14,411 bases of DNA from JAGLGH01 sp034723595 (lineage in GTDB: Archaea; Nanobdellota; Nanobdellia; Woesearchaeales; JAGLGH01): assembly GCA_034723595.1 (NCBI GenBank), contig JAYEPB010000058.1, positions 1 through 14,411 of the forward strand. Direction: 5' to 3'. The notes under the pieces are model-generated. The model was not told the origin of the DNA. It was given only the letters and a program-made list of their open reading frames with translations, and ran no database searches. Position numbers and translations under genes: made by a program. Positions 6,826 to 13,168 of the stretch are shown piece by piece. The first letter of the stretch is position 1; each line of letters starts with the position of its first letter.

Positions 6826-6836
6826 TTATTTAAATA
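6826..6836 (+). promoter_or_regulatory. TATA box for the gene at 6858
   Basis: TTATTTAAATA is centred 27 nt upstream of ATG 6858, the spacing of a leaderless transcript. Confidence 0.5.
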
Positions 6837-6857
6837 AACATCATTTCTAAAAACTAT

Positions 6858-7961
6858 ATGGATGTCAGAGATAAAATCATTGAGCTGATACGTGTAAAAG
6901 GGCCAGTGATACCTGCTCAGATATCAAAAGAGATTAGTTCAGATATTATAATTACTTCTGCATATCTTTCAGAACTTGTTAATCATAAGAAGCTTAGAAT
7001 ATCAAAATTAAAAGTTGGCGGAGGAAGTCCGCTTTATTTTCTTCCAGGCCAGGAACCAAAATTGCAGGATTTTTCAGATAATCTTAATGAAAAAGACAGG
7101 CGGGCATTTGAACACTTAAAAGAACATAAAGTAGTGAGAGATAGTGATTTAAGCCCTCTTATGAGGGTGTCTTTGAGGGAAATAAAGGATTTTGCCAAGC
7201 CTCTTGAGGTCATGCTCAAGGAAAGTAAAGAAATATTCTGGAAATGGTATACTTTAGATACAAATGAATGTACAGATATGATTAGGCAAATACTTGATGG
7301 AAGCATAAGTGAGAGTGGGCAAGAGAATAAGCTGAAAGAAACTGAACCTGAAGCAGAAGCTAAAGAAAAGGATAAAGAAGAAGTGGAAGAAACTGAAGCT
7401 GATGACGAAATTAAAGAAAAAGAATCAAAAGAAAAAATAATTGAAAAGGATGGGGCTGAAGAGACCCCTGATGGTTTTAATGAGATTTTAAAGGAAACAG
7501 AAAAAGATGAACAAAAGCAGGAAAAATCAGAAAAAGAGAAAGTCATTGGTGTCCAGCAGACTCTTGTGAAAAAAGAGGAAATACAACAATCAAAATCTAC
7601 TTTTGATAATGAAGAACTATTAGATTATGCAAGGATTTGGGATGATGCTGATAGTAAATTTATCCAGAAACTTAAAGATTATTTTAAAATGAAGAATATA
7701 GGGCTTGTAGAAGTGAAGATAAACAGGAAGAATACAGATATAGAATTTACTTTAAATATAGAATCTTCAATAGGAAAGATGCTTTATTTTTGCAAGGCAA
7801 AAAATAAGAAAAAGGTAACTGATGGAGATCTCAGTTCTGCATATATGTTAGGTCAGGCATCAAAACTTCCTACTGTTCTTATCATGACTGGAGAGATGAC
7901 AAAAAAGGCAAAAGAGATGCTGACTACACAGTTAAAAGGACTAACTGTAGTTAAAATATGA
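6858..7961 (+). CDS. Unrecognised winged-helix / charged linker / Mrr-like domain protein
   Basis: 367 residues; I do not recognise a named family. Residues 1-65 resemble a winged helix (DKIIELIRVKGPVIPAQISKEI, then the wing KVGGGSPLYFLPG), and 75-135 may be a second one. Residues about 150-250 are almost entirely Glu, Lys and Asp, probably a disordered or coiled linker. Residues about 253-367 resemble the core of Mrr-like PD-(D/E)xK nucleases: Asp294, the strand MLYFCKAK with Lys313, the helix DLSSAYMLGQ, and PTVLIMTGEMTKKAKEML, which parallels the V.VTT..FTKEA motif of Mrr. The usual Gln/Glu two residues before the Lys is replaced by Phe311 (F-C-K), so activity is doubtful. It is followed by fen1 with its own promoter. 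A DNA-binding or DNA-repair role is plausible but inferred. Confidence 0.75.
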   Translation: MDVRDKIIELIRVKGPVIPAQISKEISSDIIITSAYLSELVNHKKLRISKLKVGGGSPLYFLPGQEPKLQDFSDNLNEKDRRAFEHLKEHKVVRDSDLSPLMRVSLREIKDFAKPLEVMLKESKEIFWKWYTLDTNECTDMIRQILDGSISESGQENKLKETEPEAEAKEKDKEEVEETEADDEIKEKESKEKIIEKDGAEETPDGFNEILKETEKDEQKQEKSEKEKVIGVQQTLVKKEEIQQSKSTFDNEELLDYARIWDDADSKFIQKLKDYFKMKNIGLVEVKINRKNTDIEFTLNIESSIGKMLYFCKAKNKKKVTDGDLSSAYMLGQASKLPTVLIMTGEMTKKAKEMLTTQLKGLTVVKI

Positions 7962-7965
7962 AAAT

Positions 7966-7974
7966 CATTATATA
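7966..7974 (+). promoter_or_regulatory. TATA box of fen1
   Basis: CATTATATA is centred about 28 nt before ATG 7999, in the 37-bp gap after the preceding gene. It predicts a leaderless fen1 transcript that continues into the transporter gene. Confidence 0.5.
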
Positions 7975-7998
7975 TCATTAATTCTATACTATTTAAAA

Positions 7999-9033
7999 AT
8001 GGGAGTTTCAATAACCAATCTGCTGCCTTCAAAGGAAATAGCACTTAATGACCTTAATGGAAAATTGATAGCAATAGACACTTCATTATTTCTTTACCAG
8101 TTCCTTTCTACAATAAGGCAGAGAGATGGCACGCCTTTGATGGATTCTAAAGGCAGGGTAACTAGCCATTTGTCAGGACTTTTTCATAGGACTATAAAAC
8201 TTCTTGAAAAAGGAATAAAACCTATTTTTGTTTTTGATGGAAAAGCTCCTGAGCTGAAGAAAAAAGAGCAGGCAAGGCGCGCTCAACTTAAAGAGGAAGC
8301 AAAGAGCAAGTATGAAAAAGCTGCTGTTGAAGAGGATACAGAATCTATGAAAAAATATGCTATGAGGACATCAAAGCTGACAACTGAGATGGTCAATGAA
8401 GCAAAAGAGATTCTTATTGCAATGGGTGTTCCAATAGTTCAGGCGCCTTCTGAGGGTGAAGCGCAGGCATCATATCTTGTTAAAAAAGGTGAGGTATATG
8501 CGATAGCATCATCTGATGCTGATTCACTGCTTTTTGGCGCGCAAAGAGTAATAAAGAATCTTGCGATAACAGGAAGGAAGAAAAAAACAAATACATTGAG
8601 CTATGAAATAATAAAGCCAGAGCTTATAGAGCTTGACAAGGTGCTTGAGAATCTTGAGATAAGCCATGACCAGTTTATTGCTTTGTGCATACTTGTAGGA
8701 ACAGATTATAATCCTGGCGGAATAAAAGGTTTAGGTCCAAAAAAAGCATGGGACACAGTAAAAAAATATAATGAGGATTTTGCATCCATGTTCATGGATA
8801 TGAAATGGGATGAGTTCTTTGATTTTCCATGGGAAGATGTTTTTGAGCTTATCAAGAATATGCCTGTGACTGATGATTATGATATAGAATTCAACAACTT
8901 AGACAGAGAAAAAATAATAGAACTGCTTGTCATAGAACATGATTTTTCTAAAGACAGGATAGAATCATCTTTGAATTCCCTGTCAAAATCAGAATCTAAA
9001 CGCAAACAAAAAGGGCTGGGTGAGTTTTTCTGA
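7999..9033 (+). CDS. fen: Flap endonuclease 1 (FEN1)
   Basis: 344 residues, full length for archaeal FEN1, which removes 5' flaps during Okazaki-fragment maturation and base-excision repair. The metal-site acids are all visible: Asp27 (AIDTS), Asp80 (FVFDGKAP), Glu152 and Glu154 (PSEGEAQA), Asp173 and Asp175 (SDADSL) and Asp236 (GTDYNPGG). The helix-two-turn-helix GIKGLGPKKA follows at 241-250. The helical-arch region contains the basic ELKKKEQARRAQLKEEA. The last eight residues, QKGLGEFF, are a canonical PCNA-binding PIP box. The N-terminus MGVSITNLLP is the expected mature start, and the TATA box lies 28 nt upstream. Its stop TGA shares one base with the ATG of the next gene. Confidence 0.97.
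   Translation: MGVSITNLLPSKEIALNDLNGKLIAIDTSLFLYQFLSTIRQRDGTPLMDSKGRVTSHLSGLFHRTIKLLEKGIKPIFVFDGKAPELKKKEQARRAQLKEEAKSKYEKAAVEEDTESMKKYAMRTSKLTTEMVNEAKEILIAMGVPIVQAPSEGEAQASYLVKKGEVYAIASSDADSLLFGAQRVIKNLAITGRKKKTNTLSYEIIKPELIELDKVLENLEISHDQFIALCILVGTDYNPGGIKGLGPKKAWDTVKKYNEDFASMFMDMKWDEFFDFPWEDVFELIKNMPVTDDYDIEFNNLDREKIIELLVIEHDFSKDRIESSLNSLSKSESKRKQKGLGEFF
9019..9023 (+). promoter_or_regulatory. Shine-Dalgarno-like site for the transporter gene
   Basis: GGTGA, complementary to the 3' end of archaeal 16S rRNA, lies 9 nt before ATG 9033. It supports internal initiation for a gene that overlaps fen1 by one base; the leaderless genes in this window show no such site. Confidence 0.45.
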
Positions 9034-9899
9034 TGGAATGGTATGTCTATACATTAATATCTGCATTTTTTATTGCATTAGCAAATATAGCAGGCAAGAA
9101 AGCATTGTTTAAGGTGCATGTGATTGAGTTCAGAACAACTTTAAAGATTCTTGAAGTGCCTTTGCTTCTTCTTTTGATTCCATTTATTGATTTTAATATA
9201 GAGATATGGGCTTATATCTATATTTTTCTCATAGCATCTGTTGTAGTTGTGGCAGGTATCTTCTGGGCAAAAGCAATTAAGCATAGTGAGATTAGTGCAG
9301 TAAGTCCTCTCCAAAATCTCAGCCCTATTTTTCTAGTCATATTATCTTTCATAATACTTAAGGAAACTGTGACATTGCAGCAAGGCATGGGGATAACAAT
9401 CCTGATAATAGGGACTTATGTGCTTGAGGTTGATCATAAGATATCGAATCTGAAAGAGCCAATACTTAAAATCATAAAGACAAAGACAATACATTTTGTG
9501 ATGATTAGCTTATTTCTTTATTCTCTTTCTGCTGTGGGTGATAAATATATGATTGGAAATATAGATAGGATGACTTATCTATTTTTGATATGGATGTTTA
9601 TGACAATCATAAGTCTTGCAATTTCTTCTATTTTTTATAATTGTCTTAAAGATGTAGCTTATTGCATAAAGAAGTCTGGATGGATTATATTCCTTGCAGG
9701 TCTGTTTTCTTTTATTTCTGCGCTTGCTTATTTCCAGGCGCTTACAATGGTGATGGTCAGTCTGCTTATACCATTAAAGAGGCTTTCTACATTATTTGTC
9801 ACATTGATAGGTGGTGAGCTTTTCCATGACCATGGTCTGAAGTTAAAGGCAGTGGCTTGTGTTATTTTGATTGTTGGAGCTTTGTTGGTGGTTTTATAA
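9033..9899 (+). CDS. EamA/DMT-superfamily membrane transporter
   Basis: 288 residues with ten hydrophobic segments (about 3-22, 37-53, 58-80, 88-109, 116-133, 153-172, 180-203, 216-236, 238-259, 270-288), the two-times-five layout of EamA/DMT carriers. The first half carries the family pattern AISAVSPLQNLSPIFLVILSFIILKE-like around 86-111. The second half repeats it less exactly (VSLLIPLKRLSTLFVTLIGGELF). The substrate cannot be told from sequence; the family includes metabolite and amino-acid exporters. The ATG overlaps the fen1 TGA (TGATG), and a GGTGA site 9 nt upstream supports this start. The pairing with fen1 looks like compact genome packing, not a functional link. Confidence 0.88.
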   Translation: MEWYVYTLISAFFIALANIAGKKALFKVHVIEFRTTLKILEVPLLLLLIPFIDFNIEIWAYIYIFLIASVVVVAGIFWAKAIKHSEISAVSPLQNLSPIFLVILSFIILKETVTLQQGMGITILIIGTYVLEVDHKISNLKEPILKIIKTKTIHFVMISLFLYSLSAVGDKYMIGNIDRMTYLFLIWMFMTIISLAISSIFYNCLKDVAYCIKKSGWIIFLAGLFSFISALAYFQALTMVMVSLLIPLKRLSTLFVTLIGGELFHDHGLKLKAVACVILIVGALLVVL

Positions 9900-9921
9900 A
9901 ACATTTTCATTTTTAGAATAC

Positions 9922-9930
9922 TTTTTAAAT
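9922..9930 (+). promoter_or_regulatory. TATA box of the Trm5-like gene
   Basis: TTTTTAAAT is centred 28 nt upstream of ATG 9954, consistent with a leaderless transcript. Confidence 0.5.
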
Positions 9931-9953
9931 GATTAGTTACTTAATATCTATAT

Positions 9954-11732
9954 ATGGCAGATAAAATATCTAAAATAACAACTCTTAGGGTTCCATTGAA
10001 GGAAATTCAGGAAGCAAAGCAATTATTAATGGCTGCAAGCCAATTGGTTCTAGGATGTCAGATGATTAAAGATAAAAAATATGCATATATTCCTATAAAA
10101 GATAAGAATAGAGTAAAAGTCATGTTTAAACAATTTAAAATTATAGATCAGAAATTGAAAATAACACTAAAAGAGACTGACCTAAGGAAAATGCTTGCTG
10201 CTAAATTAAGCAAAGAAGAGCTTGAGATCCTGAAGACTGCTTATGATATTATTGGCACTATTGCAATTATTGAGATAGATGATGCGCTTAAGCATAATGA
10301 GAAATATATTGCTGAGACTCTGCTGAAGGCAAATAAGGCAATCAAGACTGTCCTGAAAAAAGCAGGAGCACATGGTGGGGAGTTCAGGACACAAAAGCTT
10401 GAATGGCTTGCAGGAGAGAAAACAAAAGAGACAATATATAAAGAAAATAGAATAAGCTTAAAATTGAATGTTGAAGAAGTTTATTTCTCGCCAAGGTTAA
10501 GTACAGAAAGAAAGAGGATTATGAATAAGATCAATGAGGGTGAAGATGTTCTTGTTATGTTTTCAGGATGCGCGCCTTATCCTTGTGTGCTTGCGAAGAA
10601 TACCAAAGCAAGGAATGTTTTTGGAATAGAGTTAAACCCAGTTGGGCATAAATATGGCATGGAAAACATCAAGTTGAATAAGCTGCATAATGTTATACTG
10701 GTCAATGGAGATGTAAAAAATGTTGTCCCAAGTATATTTCATTATATTGTAGGCATGAAATCTGCTGATAAAAATGATGAGCTGGAAACGCGGCTGATAC
10801 ATCATCCAGTGATTATGGAACTTCATCTTTTTGATTCAGATATCTTTGAAGGCAGGCCTAAGCTTGAAAAGACAATAAAAAAATTGCAGGAAAAAGGGGT
10901 GCATGTTGTACTGCACATGCCATTTGGTTATAATGGAAAAAGATATTCTTTAGGTCAGATAGATGTAAAAAAAGAGCTAATAATGTTTAAGATTCTTGGT
11001 GGATTATGCAGGAAATATCATATAAAAGCAGTGGTCCATCCAACACAGGATATTGGCATTGCTGAAGATGAAGATATGCTTGTAGATAATATCAGGAAGA
11101 TTGAGAAGTATTATGATTATTTTTATTTTGAGAATGTGACTCATGGCTTGTTTGCAAAAATAGGAGATATAGTAAGGATAGGAAAGAAAGCAGGCATAAG
11201 GAATATGTGCATTGATACATGCCATCTTTTTATAACCTATAGGGATAATGATAAGATTGAAAAACATATAAAGAGAATAAGAAAAGATTTCAATACTTAT
11301 TTTCACTTGAATGATCATGATTATAAGACTCATTCATGCGAGATTGGCAAAGGTTATGTTGATTTCTCAAAGATTCTGCCTTATGTCAATCTTGGAGTTA
11401 CAGAAATATGCAATAAGAATGAAAAACACTCTAAAAAGATGATAAAAAGCTATATTAATGTTAAGCATACATTGCGGAAGTTTGACAGGATATTGATGCC
11501 TTTGCCAAAAACTGCTGATGACTTTCTGGCTACAGCATTATCAGCAGCAAAAAAAGGAACAATAATACATTTCTATGATTTTCTTAATAAATCTGAGTTT
11601 GATAAAGCAAAAGAGAAGATTGATAAGGCATGCAGAAAAGCAAAAATGAAATATAGGATACTGGATATTGTTAAATGCGGACAGCATTCACCTGGTGTTT
11701 TTAGGATATGTGTTGATTTTAAGATATTGTGA
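9954..11732 (+). CDS. Trm5-type tRNA G37 methyltransferase with a nested endonuclease IV/xylose-isomerase-like TIM barrel
   Basis: 592 residues; usual archaeal Trm5 has about 330-360. Residues 1-260 follow Trm5: a D1-like domain, then D2 (YDIIGTIAIIEI, KTVLKKAGAHGGEFR, LEWLAGEKTKETIYKEN, VYFSPRLSTER with Arg181 and Glu185), then the SAM fold (FSGCAPYP 203-210, GIELNP 224-229, NIKLNKL 238-244, NGDVKNVVPS 251-260). The fold stops there and resumes at residue 510 with FDRILMPLPKTADDFLATAL, KKGTIIHFYDFL and SPGVFRICVDFKI. Residues about 261-508 are a separate TIM barrel with endonuclease IV-like metal ligands: His321 (HMPFG), His362 (VHPTQD), Glu393 (FENVT), Asp421 and His424 (CIDTCHLF), His451 (HLND), His460 before EIGKGYVDF, and Glu484 (VTEIC). 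SAM-dependent m1G37 formation is likely. The barrel's substrate is unknown. Confidence 0.88.
   Translation: MADKISKITTLRVPLKEIQEAKQLLMAASQLVLGCQMIKDKKYAYIPIKDKNRVKVMFKQFKIIDQKLKITLKETDLRKMLAAKLSKEELEILKTAYDIIGTIAIIEIDDALKHNEKYIAETLLKANKAIKTVLKKAGAHGGEFRTQKLEWLAGEKTKETIYKENRISLKLNVEEVYFSPRLSTERKRIMNKINEGEDVLVMFSGCAPYPCVLAKNTKARNVFGIELNPVGHKYGMENIKLNKLHNVILVNGDVKNVVPSIFHYIVGMKSADKNDELETRLIHHPVIMELHLFDSDIFEGRPKLEKTIKKLQEKGVHVVLHMPFGYNGKRYSLGQIDVKKELIMFKILGGLCRKYHIKAVVHPTQDIGIAEDEDMLVDNIRKIEKYYDYFYFENVTHGLFAKIGDIVRIGKKAGIRNMCIDTCHLFITYRDNDKIEKHIKRIRKDFNTYFHLNDHDYKTHSCEIGKGYVDFSKILPYVNLGVTEICNKNEKHSKKMIKSYINVKHTLRKFDRILMPLPKTADDFLATALSAAKKGTIIHFYDFLNKSEFDKAKEKIDKACRKAKMKYRILDIVKCGQHSPGVFRICVDFKIL
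10734..11477 (+). other. Inserted TIM-barrel coding segment inside the methyltransferase gene
   Basis: These are codons about 261-508. Upstream sequence ends with the Trm5 strand-loop NGDVKNVVPS and downstream sequence resumes with the catalytic strand FDRILMPLP; in ordinary Trm5 proteins these two elements are separated by only a few residues. Base composition and codon use look the same on both sides, so the insertion seems old. Boundaries are good to perhaps ten residues. Confidence 0.8.
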
Positions 11733-11851
11733 TTATTCTCTAAATATTACTATTAAATAGGAATAACTAGTTCATTTTTTAAAAACAAAGCGATTCTTTA
11801 AATATGAGGGAAAATCATAGAAAAATAAATTTCAGGTAGGACTTGATAAGA

Positions 11852-11867
11852 ACATTACCCCTAATGT
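11852..11867. terminator. Hairpin between convergent genes
   Basis: ACATTA (11852-11857), loop CCCC, TAATGT (11862-11867), enclosed by GGAC (11839-11842) and GTCC (11878-11881). It lies between the 3' ends of the Trm5-like gene and pyrD. It may be a terminator or part of a small structured RNA. The rest of the 181-bp gap is AT-rich with no open frame I would support. Confidence 0.3.
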
Positions 11868-11913
11868 GGGATATAATGTCCATAATAGGATGAAGCAGGA
11901 CACTGATGTATCA

Positions 11914-12999
11914 TTATTTGTATGCATCTATGCCTATTGCATCTTTTACAGATGCAAAACCATCTCTTTCAAGAAGTCTTAATAAGCCTTTATTGATTTT
12001 CTTTGGAAGACCAGGACCTTCATAAACCAGTCCTGTGCATATCTGGACAACTGAGGCTCCTGCTTTTATCTTTTCATAAGCATCTTCTCCAGAGAATATT
12101 CCTCCAACACCAATTATTGAAGGATTATTGAGGTGCTTGTATGCATGTGCTATGAGTTCTGTTGATCTTTGTTTGATTGGTTTTCCACTGATGCCAAATT
12201 TCCCCTTGGCAATTAAGTTTGGTCTAGTATTTTTAAGATAATTGCTGTCTGAAGATGTATTGATTATGACATATCCATTTATGCCATTATCTTCTGATAC
12301 CTGGAGGATGTCTTCAAAGGCACTGTAAAACAGGTCAGGAGACATTTTCATAAGAACTGGCTTCTGGTATTGAAACTTATTTTTAATTACCATCAAGGCA
12401 GGAAGCAGTTCTTCAAGATTGCGTTTGTTTTCATAGCTTTTTTCTCCTTCTGTGTTTGGGCAGCTTATGTTAAGAGTGATGTAACTGCACAAAGAATAAA
12501 GTTTTTCAAATGAATTGCAGAGGTCTTCAATTGCTTTATCTCCATATATGTTATTATAATTTGTTTTTACAATATTGATGCCTAAAGGGATTTTGAATGT
12601 TTTGTCTTTCATTTTTTCATAAACTGCAACTGCGCCTTCATTATTCAAACCTAATTTGTTTATTATTGCTTCTTCTGCAGGAATCCTTAATATTGAAGGG
12701 CTGGGCGCAGTGCCTTTTGGCATGGCTGATATTGATCCAATCTCAATAAATCCAAATCCAATGCAGCTAATGATATCCAGAAGCTCTCCTTCTTTATCAA
12801 ACCCAGCAGCAAGACCTACAGGATTTATGAAATCAATACCGCATAGGCTTGAATGCAGTTTTTTATCATCAAAAGAATATAATTGGCTGATTAAGTCTTT
12901 AGCTTTGCTGTTCCCAAGATATTTTCCTATCTTTAATGCTTTTTTATGGATCTCTTCTGGATCCTGCTTGAAAAGAAAAGGTCTTATTAGATTATACAT
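11914..12999 (-). CDS. pyrD: Dihydroorotate dehydrogenase, class 2-like
   Basis: 361 residues. It oxidises dihydroorotate to orotate in pyrimidine synthesis, using FMN. The N-terminal extension (MYNLIRPFLFKQDPEEIHKKALK) is the amphipathic helix pair of class 2, quinone-linked, membrane-associated enzymes. Class 2 motifs follow: NPVGLAAGFDKEG (59-71), GFGFIEIGSIS (81-91), INKLGLNNEG (113-122) and GINIVKTNYN (140-149). FMN and phosphate contacts appear later: Lys218 (KMSPD), GISGKPI (269-275), GVGGIFSGEDA (297-307) and QICTGLVYEGP. The active-site loop is NISCPNT with Cys180, where class 2 enzymes normally have Ser. No other pyrimidine gene is in the window. The promoter is probably the TATA-like element at 13031-13042. 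Confidence 0.95.
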   Translation of the reverse strand: MYNLIRPFLFKQDPEEIHKKALKIGKYLGNSKAKDLISQLYSFDDKKLHSSLCGIDFINPVGLAAGFDKEGELLDIISCIGFGFIEIGSISAMPKGTAPSPSILRIPAEEAIINKLGLNNEGAVAVYEKMKDKTFKIPLGINIVKTNYNNIYGDKAIEDLCNSFEKLYSLCSYITLNISCPNTEGEKSYENKRNLEELLPALMVIKNKFQYQKPVLMKMSPDLFYSAFEDILQVSEDNGINGYVIINTSSDSNYLKNTRPNLIAKGKFGISGKPIKQRSTELIAHAYKHLNNPSIIGVGGIFSGEDAYEKIKAGASVVQICTGLVYEGPGLPKKINKGLLRLLERDGFASVKDAIGIDAYK

Positions 13000-13030
13000 G
13001 TATTTGTTAGAATATTGTATATTTTAAAAA

Positions 13031-13042
13031 GTTATTTATATC
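13031..13042. promoter_or_regulatory. Near-symmetric TATA element between pyrD and the possible small RNA
   Basis: GTTATTTATATC reads as TTTATATC on the plus strand and GATATAAATAAC on the minus strand. On the minus strand it sits about 37 nt before the pyrD ATG (12999). On the plus strand a start 25-28 nt downstream would fall near 13062-13066, exactly where the hairpin at 13062-13079 begins. It could serve either or both. Confidence 0.4.
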
Positions 13043-13061
13043 ATATAGCCATTCTCAGTAT

Positions 13062-13160
13062 CTAAAGCATTAGCTTTGGAAGTGCAACATAGCAATGATC
13101 GAGTGAACACCAGCTGATCCGAAAGGAGATGAAGAACGGTAGTAACTAGTGAGCTGTGCA
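13062..13160 (+). ncRNA. Possible structured small RNA (C/D-box-like features)
   Basis: No open frame is supported here, yet 13081-13160 contains 37 G/C in 80 bases, clearly richer than the surrounding AT-rich spacers, as stable RNAs are in AT-rich archaea. A 7-bp hairpin with an ATTA loop lies at 13062-13079. CTGA (13114-13117) is followed by TCC-GAAA-GGA (13118-13127), a GNRA-capped mini-stem, then GATGA (13128-13132): this looks like an internal D'/C' pair. A weaker C-like box, ATGATCG (13095-13101), lies 12 nt before the CTGA, the usual archaeal guide spacing. A terminal CTGA is missing (CTGT at 13154), and the flanks GCAACATAGC/GCTGTGC pair only with bulges. It could be a divergent C/D sRNA or another RNA. 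The strand is favoured by the boxes, not proven. Confidence 0.4.
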
Positions 13161-13168
13161 TAGATTCC

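Noticed and set aside
7034..7546. Open frame of 170 codons on the minus strand.
   Set aside because: It is a Ser/Phe-rich antisense image of the Glu/Lys-rich linker of the 6858-7961 gene.
9954..11732. The Trm5/TIM-barrel gene might be two genes or an assembly join.
   Set aside because: One frame runs through without stops, the Trm5 halves are complementary and complete, the barrel is complete, and codon use is the same throughout. A random join would not place the barrel precisely between two motifs.
12656..13027. Plus-strand open frame opposite pyrD.
   Set aside because: It is the antisense image of conserved pyrD motifs and has no start signal.
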